Shown here piece by piece: positions 10,539 through 20,752 of a DNA stretch of 25,848 bases. Below the pieces are notes generated by a model. It saw nothing but the letters and a program-made list of their open reading frames with translations. It made no database searches and was not told the origin of the DNA. The position numbers and the translations under genes were made by a program. The stretch is from positions 72,677-98,524 of the forward strand of contig SZWC01004670.1 of the NCBI GenBank assembly GCA_023375785.1, in the 5' to 3' direction. This stretch comes from Penium margaritaceum (taxonomy: Eukaryota; Streptophyta; Zygnematophyceae; Desmidiales; Peniaceae). Position 1 is the stretch's first letter, and the number at the start of each line of letters is the position of its first letter.

Positions 10539-11950
10539 GACACCACCAGTCTTCCTGCCCGTCGGTCTCGGGCCAACTGGGGAACAAGCAGTCAGTCTCC
10601 TGACCTACGGACCGGCATCACCGCCTACCTCACGACTTGCCCTACTGCAACCTTTTTTCTCTCGCTGTCAGGATATCGGACACCACCACTCTTCCTGCCT
10701 GTCGGTCTCGGGCCAACTGGGGAACAAGCCGTCACTCTCCTGACAACAAAGGAACTAGGTGCCTTGCTCTGCGCCCAATGTTGTCTCCACTTGCCCTTCT
10801 ATCCACCCTCCACCACGACTTGTCTCATCGCATCATCGCCATCCTCCTGCTACCGAACTCCTCTCGCTCTCAGCCTCTGCGTATCCTCATCCTTGATCAT
10901 CATCTTCATCCCTCGTTGCGCCATTAGCATCATCATCAGTTCCTCCTCATCCTCCTTTTGTTCTCGCATCATTCTCCTTGCCGCCTCCTCTTCATCATCA
11001 TCCACAACACTTAGCAGTGCACGTGGTTCCGCCCTTACGCCCACAGAATCATCAGCCGCCTCCGCCTTCCTTCGCTTCCACATCGTTCTCTGCTCGGCAC
11101 AAGGATCTGCCCGGTCGCATCGCCTGTTGCGCGACAACCTGCACCCACGCCGAAACTTCCTGTAGCGCATGCGGCTTGCCCCTGCGCCCACTTCTATATC
11201 ATCAGCTTTGCCTCCTCATCATCAGCATCTACTGCCAGCACAAGGATCTACACGAGCTAGCTGCCCTTTGTAGCAGCATATGCCCATGCCAGCAGCAGAT
11301 TTCCTGCGGCGCGTCGGCAATTTCCCTCCCCTTGCCGCATCCTACTCCCCTACTTTACAGCGCACGAGGTTTTGCCCCTACGCCCACTTCATTATCTTTC
11401 GCGCTTCCGCCTTCATCCACCTTCATCACTTGCTCGGCACAAGGATTCGCCTGTCTCGCGACAACCTGCGCCCACGCCGATCCCTCAAGCAACACAGGTG
11501 GTTTCACCCCTGCGCCCACTTTGCCACCCTCTTTTCCTCCACCTTTCATCATCATCCATTGCCAAGCCCCAGTCCTCAGACTATCTGACCCTCTATCCAT
11601 TTTTCCTCACAAGGATCTGCCTGGTAACACTGCTCTTCTCGCAGCTACTTGCGTCCTTTCCATTCTCGAGAAGCAGCAGGTCTCACTCTCCCGCTAGAGC
11701 ATCCGACACCTCCAGTCACCCTGCTTCTCAGACTTGAGCACACTGGAGCACAAGCCGTCACTCCTCCTGCAAAAGAGGAAAACTCCTGCTTCACCACTAC
11801 TTCCTCTTGTACCCATCACATCTATCCCCACCAGCACCTGCATTCGTAGCCAAAGCCTGTCGACGAAAGCTTCATCCAAACGCCACTGGACCCGGACACC
11901 ACCCGTCTCCCTGCTTGATTAAGCTAACCGGTGGCACAAGCCGTTGTATC
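10539..11950 (+). repeat. Four dispersed copies of a ~66-bp module in the nested element
   Basis: A module beginning GACACCACC and carrying CAAGC(C/A)GTCA near its end occurs at 10539-10604 and 10679-10744. Those two are close copies 140 bp apart and share GTCGGTCTCGGGCCAACTGG. More diverged copies are at 11705-11770 and about 11895-11950. The same landmarks (GACACC, CTGCTT, CACAAGCCGT) recur in order. Function is unknown. Confidence 0.75.
11014..11660 (+). repeat. Diverged ~140-200-bp tandem modules in the nested element
   Basis: The landmark CACAAGGAT begins at 11098, 11239, 11438 and 11608. Around it recur GCTCGG before, GCGACAACCTGC after, and a CGCCCAC preceded by CC(C)CT(T/G/A)(A/C). 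Spacing is 141, 199 and 170 bp. The pattern indicates at least four diverged copies of one module, in a stretch that is also rich in CATCATC-type short repeats. Confidence 0.65.
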
Positions 11951-12674
11951 CGTGGAGCTGGTTGCTTAATCTTGGGACTTGGCTACATTTCCCTGGACTC
12001 ACCGAGGTCGCCGTGGCAGAGCCCTCCTTGAGCGTGGCGTTGTGGCAGCGCCCTCCTCTCCTGCACTCCCAGCACTCAGCACCCTCACCATCTCCAACAC
12101 CTCCATCAGTACCCCTCTAAGGGATAATACCAAAAAGAATGAGATCTCGGCGGTATCCCCTTGGATCAGCACCCTCATCAGGGCTTCCTCGACAGACAAC
12201 CTTGATGAATCACAGGTTCCTCTTGGCACTCCATACACTGGAGCAAATCATGATCAACAATACAGCGACTGCCCTTCTACGTGTTGTACCATCAATGAAA
12301 CCGATATACCTCATTGATTGTTCAACACCTGACAAGGCATTGACTGATCTCGTCGCTCATCTTCCAGAGTGCCTACGAGATTCCCCCTAACTGCACAGGG
12401 AAAGAGATGGTTCCACAAACTACCATCAATGGAGAGTTGAACTACTACTCAATCTGGAGGGACTCCAATTTCCCGAGTTCAATCTCCGACAGGTGCTTCT
12501 TGGTCTTCTCCACTCCAGAGCCCTTCTTTGTACAGACTGGGTTGAAGCACTCTTGAAGGAGGCGCTCATCCTCACCACCCATCACTCTCTTCATCCACTC
12601 ATCTGGCAACCACACGAAGGCTTCTCAGAGACCTGGCAAACCCTATATCTGACCTGTGCTCCACATCCTCACAA

Positions 12675-12719
12675 AGTGTTGACTTCAAGGGGGGCTGTTG
12701 GAATATTGAAGTCAACACT
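12675..12719 (+). other. 14-bp perfect inverted repeat straddling PPT and 3' LTR start
   Basis: AGTGTTGACTTCAA at 12675-12688 is the exact reverse complement of TTGAAGTCAACACT at 12706-12719. The 17-base loop holds the G-run of the polypurine tract and the first ten bases of the 3' LTR. The right arm also exists in the 5' LTR at 9421-9434, but there it lacks the left partner. Confidence 0.85.
12687..12694 (+). promoter_or_regulatory. Polypurine tract of the nested element
   Basis: AAGGGGGG lies one base before the 3' LTR start (TGTTGGAA at 12696). This is the position where plus-strand DNA synthesis is primed in LTR retroelements. Confidence 0.85.
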
Positions 12720-13312
12720 GATATAATCCCTGGGATAATCCGAGCTCTGAATAAGGTTCAGGTTCCGTACCGGGACCAGCACGAACCCCCTCGCCAACCG
12801 ATCGTCGGTCACGATCAAGTATCCAGAGGCGAGCCGCCCCTAATAACTGCGCCCACATCGCAACCGCATCCGGCTAGCGGAAAAGAAGCCGTTGCTCTAA
12901 TTTTGTCCTGTTCCGAGATATATTACCAAGGATGTTCATTCCCTCAAAGTTAACCAGAACAGTTCTCCCCATCCTGTTCCCCTTTGGCTCCGCGGCTTTG
13001 CCGCCGTGTCTTTGCTCTGCTCACTCCTCGCCTATCTTGGCTTCACCGACCACTCCCAGTCTGCAACCCTTCGCTTTGTCACTCTCGCTCCTTCGCTCAC
13101 CACATACCGTCCACCGCTCACCTCATTCTCGCCTTGTCTAATCAAAACTCATGTCTATCTCACATCTTCAGAGGTTCACCTTACCGTAAGCTCTGCAACT
13201 AACTCCTCGGAACCGCTCTCACTTCCGTCACCTGGCTGACGTACTCGTGCATGTTCCGCTGCTTCTACCTGCTTCTGGCCTTGCCGTCTCCTCTCACTGC
13301 ATTCTTCTGACA
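12696..13312 (+). repeat. 3' LTR of the nested element (617 bp)
   Basis: It is collinear with the 5' LTR over its full length and ends with the same TTCTGACA. Its first bases are TGTTGGAA, so the left end of the terminal inverted repeat has two changes from the 5' copy. It is followed directly by the duplicated target CACCT. About 50 differences from the 5' LTR were counted by eye. Confidence 0.95.
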
Positions 13313-13317
13313 CACCT
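13313..13317. repeat. Target site duplication CACCT (right copy)
   Basis: CACCT follows the 3' LTR end TTCTGACA and matches 9406-9410 exactly. Confidence 0.9.
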
Positions 13318-14917
13318 TCCCCTCCTTGGTGAGCTTCTTCTTAAAGATCCACTTGGAGCTGATGATTTTCTCGTCCACTGGCCTGTTGATCAGCTCTCAA
13401 GTTCCATTCTCCACATGAGAGGCGAGCTCAGATTTTATAGCTCCCTCCCAATCAACCCCATCCTTCCGCTGCAATGCCTCCTTGACGGTCTCGGCCTCCT
13501 CTTGCGCAAAGAACGCTCAAGTGAACCCGGTCTAGATGCCCTCTGCAGCATCGCATATCTTTGCCATCCTCCTTGTGTGTCCGCTTCTCTGGGGCTGCTG
13601 TTGAGGCTGCTGTTACTGCTGCGGCTGCTTCTGCTACTGCCGCTGCCCCCTCGCGGTACCACTTGCGCCCGTGGCCTGCTCCCCCTCTCTCGTAGACCTT
13701 GGAGATGTGGACTCACTCCCCACCTCCTCTTTCATCTCCACTGCTGCCGGTGCTTCGAACTCATTGTCTGACTCGACTGACCACACACCAGCCGCTCCCC
13801 CATCCCCCGGATGGTTTTCGCCTGTTGGAGCCGCTCAGATGTCACCCTCTTTTGCAGCCTCCGGCATCTCCCCTTCGAGGAGTGGCAGCTACTCCACCTG
13901 CTTGGAGAGACGTGCGTCCTTGTCCGTCCAACGGCTGTCCTCGTTGAATGTGACGTTGTGACTGTTCACGATCTCCTACCTGCGCAGGTCAAAGAGCCGG
14001 TACGCCTTGCTCCCACTCTTGTACTCGACGAAGATGCACCGGCAAGTCCATGGGTCCAACTTGCCCCGCCCCTCCCGTGCCTGCACAATAGCATGTGGAA
14101 CGCAGCCGAATGTACGAAGGTGAGCCACAATTAGCCTCCTCCCGCTCCACACTTCTTGTGGCATCTTTTACACCTTGGACTCTGCGTCTTTAAGAGGCTT
14201 CATCGGCATCAAGTTCATGATGTACGCCGCTATCCATGCCGCCTCGCCCAAGTACTGCTGCATGAGGCCAGCATCACTCATCATTGACTAGACTATGTTG
14301 AGGATGGTGCCGTTTGCCCTCTCGGTGACACCGTTCTGCTGCAAAGAATGTGGCATAGTTTTCTGCCATGCAATCCCTTGCTCTTCATCCATGCCAAACA
14401 GCCCTTGAACTCGCCGCCATTGTCACTCCGGAATACCTTCGCCTTCAGCTCCGTTTTTTGCTCCACTACTACCACAAACTCCTCAATGCATGAAAACACA
14501 TCACTCTTCTTCTTGATGTTATAAAGGTACAGTTTATGGCTGTGGTCGTCGATGAAGATGACAAAGCAGCGTGTCCCACCGATGGAGGGCTCGAACGGTC
14601 CGCACACATCTGTGTGCACCACCTCCAACTTCGCCGATGCACGCGTCCCTTTGCCATCAAACGGCTGCTGTGTTGCCTTGCTGACCACGCACGGCTTTCA
14701 CACGGCATTCTTGGCTGCTTCGAGGCTCTTGACCGCAAGATCCCGTACCACTTCCTTCTTCTCCATGTACCTCACGGTTGAGCTATGTGACACAGCGGCG
14801 GTGCCAAAGGTCCAAGTCTCCATTGTCCTTCTTCACGAGGTGGGTAACGTTGGACCCCGTCCGGTTGCCGAGGATCTTCGCACGGAGCAGGTACAAGTCA
14901 TCCTCTCACTTTCCACA
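13318..14917 (-). pseudogene. Copia pol 5' part: pre-integrase, integrase, linker and RT start (decayed)
   Basis: From the right edge leftward, about 14905-14700 resembles a GAG-pre-integrase zinc finger (LDLWHRRC, later KPCVVSKATQQPF). The integrase core follows with HTDVCGP (Asp at about 14610), FIDDHS, FRSDNGGEF (Asp at about 14424) and QQNGVTERANGT (Glu codon at 14321-14323), the D,D-35-E set. The C-terminal part has VAHLRTFGC, GKLDPW and KAYRLFD (14164-13976). A linker rich in Ser, Gln and acidic residues leads to the RT start, with SSKWIFKKKL just before the nested insertion. Damage includes a frameshift near 14400, stops at 14698-14700 (TGA), 14288-14290 (TAG), 14168-14170 (TAA) and 13397-13399 (TGA, where the family usually has Trp), and another frame change near 14750. 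It is the upstream half of the RT/RNase H remnant at 8024-9410. Confidence 0.92.
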
Positions 14918-17900
14918 TGCAATCACCACGCATTGCCAGGTATTGCCACGCATTGCCAAGGCATAGCCCAGGCATTGCGAGGCATTGCCAAGCATTACCC
15001 AGACATTGCACGCATTGCCTACTTATTGTCTCGCATTTCCATGCCTTGCCAGGCATTTCTAGGCATAGCCAAGCATTGCCCTGGTATTGCCACGCATTGC
15101 CAGGCATTGCCTAGGCATAAAGAGGCATTGCCCAGGCATTTCCAGACATTGCCACGCATTGCCCAGGCACTGCCACGCATTGCCAGGCATTGCCCAGGCA
15201 TTGCAATGCATTTCCAAGCATTACCCAGGCATTGCCGGGCATGGCCGAGGCATTGCCCAGGCATTGCCATGCATTACTAGGCATTGCCAGGCATTACCCA
15301 AGTATTGCCGGGCATTGCAAGGCATTACCACACATTCCCCATGCATTGTCTGGCATATTAATGCATTACCCATGCATTCCCCACCATTCACAGGCCTTGC
15401 CAGGCATTGCCAAGCATTGCCTAGGCATTACGAGACATTGCCAAGGCATTCTTAGGCATTCTCGGCATTGTCCATGCATTGCCACACATTGCCCAGGCAT
15501 TGCCTTGGCATTGCCAGGCATTGCCAGGCATTACCTCGCATTGCCCAAGCATTGCCAGGCATTCTCACACTTTGTCTAGGTATTGCGAGGCATTTCCCGG
15601 GCATTGTCAGGCATTGCCCAGGCATTGCCAGGCATTGCCAAGCATTGCCAGGAATTGCCCAGGCATTGCTTGACATTGCATGGCAGTGCCAAGCATCGCT
15701 CAGGCATTGCCAGGCAATCACAGGCATTGCCCAAAAAATACCAGGCAGTGGAAGCCATTGCCCAGGCATTGCCATGCATTGCTAGGCATTGCCAAGGCAT
15801 TGCAAGGCATTGCCAAGGCATTGCCAGGCATTGCCAGGCTTTGCCACGCATTACCCTGCATTGGCAAGCATTGCCAGGCATTACCCAGGCATTCCCCAGG
15901 CATTTCTAGGCCTTCTGTAGGCATTGCCAGGCATTGCCAAGCATTTTCACGCATTGCGAGGCATTACTCAAGCGTTGTTAGGCATTGTCCATGCATTTCC
16001 TGGCATTACCAAGCATTTCCCAGGCATTGCTAGACATTGCCAGGCATTCCAAGCATTACCCAAGCATTGTTTACACATTCTTGGGAATTCCCAGGCATTG
16101 CCAAGCATTGCCATGCATTGGCCAAGAATTGCAACGCATTGCCCAGGAATTGCTAGGCATTGCGAGGCATAGTTAGGCATTGCCCACGCATTTCCAGGCA
16201 TTGCCAGGTATTGCCAGGCATAGCCAGGCATTGTCGGGCATTGCCAGACATTTCCTAGGCATTGCCCATTCATTGCGAGGCATTTACAGGCAATGCCCAG
16301 GCAATGCCTAAGCATTACCAGGTATTTCCCACGCAGTGCCAGACATTGCCAGGCATTGCTTAGGCATTACCAAGCATTTCCAAGGCACTGCCAGACACTA
16401 CTAGGCATTGCCCACGCATTGCCAGGCAATGCCAAGGCAATCCCAGGAATTGCCGAGGCATTTCCAGGCATTGCCCAAGTGTTACCTTCGCATTGCCTAA
16501 GCATTGCCAAGCATCCCCTGGCATTGCCATGCATTGCCAAGGTATCCCCTAAGCATTGCCAGGCATTGCCCGGGTATTTCCAGGCATTGCTGAGGCATTG
16601 GCATGCATTGCCTAGGCATTGCCTAGGCTTTGCCCAGGCACTGCCACAGATTGCCAGGCATTGCCCAGGTATTGCTAGGCATTGCCCACGCAATCCGAGG
16701 AATTGCCCAGGCATTCCCAGGAATTGCCTAGGCATTACCAGGCATTGCCCACGAATTGTCAGGCACTGCTAGGCATTGCCAAGCATTGCCCACGCACTCC
16801 AAGGCATTGAAAAGCATTGTCCAGGCATTACCAGGCATTGCCCAAGCATTGCCGGGCATTTTCTCTGCATTTCTAGGCATTGCCAAGCGTTGCTAGGCAT
16901 GGCCCACGCATTGCCATGCATTTCCCAGTCATAGCCCTTGCATTGCCAGACATTACTAGGCATTGCCGAACATTGCCCGGGCATTGCCAGGCATTGCCAG
17001 GCATTGCCATGCATTGCCAGGTGTTGCCAAGCATTGCCTAGACATTGCCCAGGCATTATCATCCATTGCCAGGGATTGCCAAGCATTGCCAAGCATTGCC
17101 AGGCATTACCAAGCATTACCAAGTATTGTTGTGGCATTGCCAAGCATTGGCAGGCATTGTCGAGGCATTAGCAGGCATTGTCAAGGCATTGCCATGCATT
17201 GCTCAAGATTTGCAAGGCATTTCCAGGCTTTGTCTAGGCATCCCCAGGCATTGCCAGGCATTCCTAGGCATTGCCCACGCACTGCCAATTGTTGCCAAGC
17301 ATTGCCCAAGAATTGACAGGCATTGGTAATAATTTCCAAGCATTGCCCAAGCATTACCCAGGCCTTGCCACACATTGCCCAGGCATTGCGAGGAATTCCC
17401 CAAATATTGTTAAGCATTGCGAGGCATTATCCAAGAATTGCAAGGTGTTGCACTTGATTTTCCTAGGCATTGGCAGGTATTGCCAGGCATTGCCATGTAT
17501 TGCTAGGCATTACCCAGGCATCGCCAGGCACTGCCTAGGCATTACTAGGCATTGCCAGGCATTTCCAGGCGATTGCCGGGCATTGCCAAGCATTGTCCAG
17601 GCATTGCTAGGCATTTCTAGGCATTGTCAGGCATTGCCCAGGCATTCCAGGCATTGCCAGGCGTTGCCAGGCATTGTCAGGCATTCCCAAGAATTGACAG
17701 GCATTGCCTGGGCATTGCTAGGCATTACCAAGGAATTGCCAGGCATTGTCAGGCAATGCCCAGGTATTGCCAAGATACCCAGGCATTGCCAAGCATTGCC
17801 AGGCATTACCAGGCATTGCCCAAGCATTGTCAGGCATTCATCAAGCATTGCCAGGCATTGCCAACCATTGCCCAGGCATTGCCAGGCATTGCCCACGCAC

Positions 17901-18240
17901 TGCCAGGCTTTGCTAGGCACTGCCAAATCATTGTCACGCATTGCCCAGGTATTACCAGGCATTACCCAGGCATTGTCAGACATTTCCTAGGCATTGCCAA
18001 GCATTGCCCAGGCACTGCCCGACATTTGCAGGCATTGCCAAGGATTGCCCAGGCAATCCCAGTAATTGCCCACGCATTGCCAGGCATTTCTAGGCATTAC
18101 CTAGGCACTGCCAGGCATTTCCGGGCATTTCCAGGGATTGCCTAGGCATTGCAAGGCATTGCCAAGCATTGTCCAGGCATTGCTAGATATTGCCAAGCAT
18201 TGTCTAGACTTTTCCAGGCATTGTCAAGGCATTTTCAGGC

Positions 18241-18483
18241 ATTGCCAGGCATTGCCTAGGCATTTCCAGGCGTTTCCCAGGCATTCCTAGGCATGGCCAG
18301 GAATTGCCAGGCATTGCACAGGCATTGCGAGGCATTGCCAAGCATTGCCAGGCATTGCCACGCATTGCCAAGCAGTGCCAAGGCATTTTCCAAGCATTGC
18401 CAAGCATTGCCAGGCATTGCCTAGGCATTTCCAGGCGTTTCCCAAGCATTCCTAGGCATGGCCAGGAATTGCCAGGCATTGCC
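18241..18483 (+). repeat. 165-bp higher-order duplication inside array 2
   Basis: A block of about 78 bp at 18241-18318 (landmarks CATTTCCAGGCGTTTCCCA, CATTCCTAGGCATGGCC, AGGAATTGCC) recurs at 18406-18483 with very few differences. The offset is 165 bp, about sixteen units. Shared order of rare variants makes chance unlikely. Confidence 0.8.
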
Positions 18484-18866
18484 AAGCATTGCCACGTATT
18501 GCTTTGGCATTGCCAAGCATTGCCATGCATTGTCTAGGCATTGCCAGGCATTGCCCAGGCATTGCGATGCATTTCCAGGCTTTTTCTAGGCATTGCCTAA
18601 GCATTGCCAGGCATTAGTGGGCATTGCCAAGGCATTGCGAGGTAGTAGAAAGCATTGCCCTCGAATTGCCAAGCATTGCCAGGTATTGCCAACCAGTGCA
18701 AGTATTGCCATGCATTGCAAGGCATTGCCCAGGCATTACCCAAGCATTGCCACGCACTGCCACGCATTGCGAAACATTGCTAAGCATCGCATAGGCATTG
18801 CTAGGCATTGCCCAGGCATTGCCACGCATTGCCAAGTATTCAAGGCATTGCCAAGGCATTGCCAGG

Positions 18867-18878
18867 CATTAACAAACT
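18867..18878 (+). repeat. Rare array variant CATTAACAAACT (copy 2 of 3)
   Basis: Related to the variants at 4636 and 19340 and also followed by an ACCCAGGCATT continuation. It differs from them by two transitions. Confidence 0.55.
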
Positions 18879-19339
18879 ACCCAGGCATTGCCAAGGCATT
18901 GCCAGGCAATGCTAGGCATTACCAGGCACTACCCAGGTATTGCCAGGCATTGCAAGGCATTGCCAAGCATTGTTGATTGTTGCCCAGGCATTGCCCAAGC
19001 ATGCCCAGGCATTTCCAGGCATTGCCATGCATGTCCATGCATTGCGAGGCATTGCCGGGTATAGTCCAGGCATTGCCAGGCATAGCTAGGCATTGCCTGG
19101 CCTAGTGAGGCATTACCATGCATTGCCAGGCAGTCCCCATGCATTGCCAGGTATTACCCAGGAATTGCTATGCATTTTCTAGGCATTGCCAAGCATTCCC
19201 CAAGCATTGCCAGGCACTGCCCAGGCATTGCTAGGCATTGCCCAAGAATTGCCACGCATTGCTAGGCATTGCCACACATTTCCCGGGCATTGCCAAGCAT
19301 TGCCTAGGCATTGCTAGGCATTGCCAAGGCATTACCATG

Positions 19340-19351
19340 CATTAACGAATT
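19340..19351 (+). repeat. Rare array variant CATTAACGAATT (copy 3 of 3)
   Basis: Identical over 12 bases to the variant at 4636-4647 in array 1, and likewise preceded by a CCAAGGCATTACCA-type unit and followed by CCCAGGCA. Confidence 0.6.
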
Positions 19352-19978
19352 TCCCAGGCATTGCTTGGCACTGCGAGGTACTGCTGGGCATTGCTAGGCA
19401 TTGCCTAGGCATAGCTAGGCATTGCCGCAGCATTGTCGGGCGTTGCTAGGCATTGTTAGGCATTGCCCATGCATTGCCCACGAATGCCTAGGCATTGATA
19501 AGCATTACCAGGCATTGTCCATGCATTGCCAGGCATTGCTTAAGCATTACCGGGCGTTGCCCAGGCATTGCCCGGCATTGCCGAGGCATTTCCAGGCATT
19601 GCCGGGCATTGCCGAGGCATTGCCCGGCATTTCCTAGGCATTGCCAGGCATTGCCAAGCATTCTCCAAGCATTTCCAGGCATTGCAAGGCATTGCTAGGC
19701 TTCTCCGAGGCATTGCCCAGCACTGCCACGCATTGCCAGGGATTTTCTAGGCATTGCCCAAGCATTGCCAGGCATTGCCACGTATTGCGAGGCATTGCCA
19801 TGCATCATCGGGCATTGCTAAGCATTGCGCAAGCATTGCGAGGCATTATTCAAGTGTTGCCAGGCATTGCCCAGGCATTGTAAGGCATTGCCCATGCATT
19901 GCCAAACATTACCTAGGCATTGCGAGGCATTGCCAAGCATTGCCCAGGCATTGTCAGGCATTTCCCAGGCATTGCCAG

Positions 19979-20752
19979 TGTTAGAAATGTAGGCCTCTTA
20001 GAATCTTTGGTGTCTTAGATAAATACTCCTTATTGAACTTGTACAATCAAACTCTGTGTGGTACACACGGCAGATAATTGCCGTACACTTCAACTCATTC
20101 ATATGTCTTACACACTTGTCAAGAGATCTCACACACTAGACAGGTACACGGATTGTCTCTTGGTGAATCGAGCGGTGTACTACGTTACTGAAATGGTGAA
20201 GTATAGACGGAGCATTAGTTTTCCTAAGATGACGGCTATTTGTAGTGAACGCTACACCCGACTCGACTAGGACTATAAACAGCAGAAATACAAAAGACGT
20301 GAACACCCGGCTGTGCATCCGAGGTTGGCTAATGCCCAGCATCCTTGATAAGTCGACGGCAAAGATAAATCACAATCTCAATTTCCTTCGTGGTTCGTCG
20401 ATCTACATACGACGACGTTGGCCAAAGCTGACGCCCGTCCCTCGGTCGCTAGACGGCTGTTATTGATCCATTGCACCATCAAACGTTCCAATCAATACGT
20501 CCATCTCCAGTACACTAGCATCTTCACAACCGGCACGTCTTGTTGTCTGCCTCCTCCTTAAATCAACCAGACACCCAATGTATTTTGATTCAATTCTCCT
20601 TAACATGACGTGTTCTGCCCACTCACATCTGTGATCCTTGTGCTCCACATTCCTCATCATTGGTGTCCATGGGCTGCTCCCAAGCATTGGTAGCATGCAT
20701 TAGTGAGAGCTAGGCATCCTTGAGGGTGCCTCTGCATTCACTATTGCCAACA
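19979..20752 (+). mobile_element. Probable solo LTR between arrays 2 and 3
   Basis: A 774-bp non-array island that starts TGTTAGAA and ends TTGCCAACA, so it has TG...CA termini with a short TGTT/AACA inverted repeat. Its last ~194 bp match the 3' portion of the LTR at 7251-7970, read in the opposite orientation. A TATAAAC string at 20274-20280 could be a plus-strand promoter. The first ~580 bp do not resemble that LTR, so the island may be a related LTR with a different U3, or two fragments side by side. No primer-binding site follows 20752, and the five bases on each side (GCCAG and AGACA) do not match, so no target duplication is visible. No coding sequence is supported here; a 68-codon minus frame at 20136-20342 is weak. 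Confidence 0.55.
20559..20752 (+). repeat. LTR 3'-end homology (third copy of the 7251-7970 LTR family)
   Basis: The reverse complement of this segment aligns with 7251 to about 7445. Shared landmarks are TGACGTGTTCTGCCCACTC, ACATCTGTGATCCT, TTAGTGAGAGC and AGGCATCCTTGAGGGTGCCT (20712-20731). It ends with CCAACA at 20752, where array 3 begins. Confidence 0.85.

Larger units (their letters stand above)
10040..12686 (+). other. Internal region of the nested element, no known protein domain
   Basis: About 2.65 kb between primer-binding site and polypurine tract. Overlapping open frames are present, the longest at 10353-11165 (270 codons) and 10978-11697 (239 codons). Their products are low-complexity chains rich in Ser, Pro, Leu and His, without motifs I recognise. 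Composition is strongly C/T-biased on the plus strand, which by itself lengthens such frames. Two families of diverged internal repeats occupy much of 10.5-12.0 kb (listed separately). From about 12100 to 12690 the sequence is less repetitive and carries short frames (for example 12208-12390 and 12493-12726) that may be remnants of a coding region. I cannot assign a function; a degraded gag or captured host DNA are both possible. Confidence 0.7.
9411..13312 (+). mobile_element. Complete nested LTR retrotransposon, probably non-autonomous
   Basis: This 3,902-bp element has two 617-bp LTRs, a tRNA primer-binding site, a polypurine tract and a perfect 5-bp target duplication (CACCT). It lies on the plus strand inside the RT of the decayed minus-strand Copia. 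Removing it with one CACCT would rejoin RT sequence that matches the family on both sides (SSKWIFKKKL on the 13.3-kb side, ARLVAKGY on the 9.4-kb side). The internal region of about 2.7 kb shows no integrase, RT, RNase H or gag zinc-knuckle motif, so mobilisation probably relied on proteins from another copia element. The LTRs differ at about 50 of 617 positions by eye count (about 92% identity), mostly transitions, so the insertion is not recent. Confidence 0.95.
7251..14917 (-). mobile_element. Decayed Ty1/copia retrotransposon, interrupted and 5'-truncated
   Basis: Read on the minus strand, the order is pre-integrase zinc finger and integrase (about 14905-13980), a linker, RT, RNase H, polypurine tract and 3' LTR. 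Integrase before RT is the diagnostic order of Ty1/copia elements. A younger LTR element (9411-13312) is inserted within the start of the RT domain. Gag, protease and the 5' LTR are absent: upstream of the pre-integrase region the sequence turns directly into minisatellite at about 14918-14930. Several frameshifts and stop codons plus lost active-site residues show that the copy is dead. The original element would have supplied reverse transcription and integration in virus-like particles. Confidence 0.93.
14928..19978 (+). repeat. Minisatellite array 2
   Basis: About 5.05 kb of the same CCAGGCATTG 10/11-bp units in plus orientation, starting right after the pre-integrase remnant and ending at the TG of the LTR-like sequence at 19979. 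A sample near 15605 gives unit lengths 10, 11, 10, 10, 10, 11. Variant types are the same as in array 1. Long open frames through it, such as 17271-17990 (239 codons), encode only the degenerate decapeptide repeat. The simplest reading is that arrays 1 and 2 were one array, later split by retroelement insertions, but the break in the Copia element at this border leaves other histories open. Confidence 0.95.

Noticed and set aside
10310..11191. Minus-strand frames opposite the nested element interior (10310-10576, 10850-11191)
   Set aside because: They mirror the C/T-biased plus strand and give Arg/Glu-rich low-complexity products; no motif or conserved domain is visible.
17271..17990. 239-codon open frame, and other long frames through the arrays on both strands, as protein genes
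   Set aside because: Such frames occur on both strands and in overlapping frames because the unit rarely makes stops. They lack unique domains and all encode the same degenerate decapeptide.
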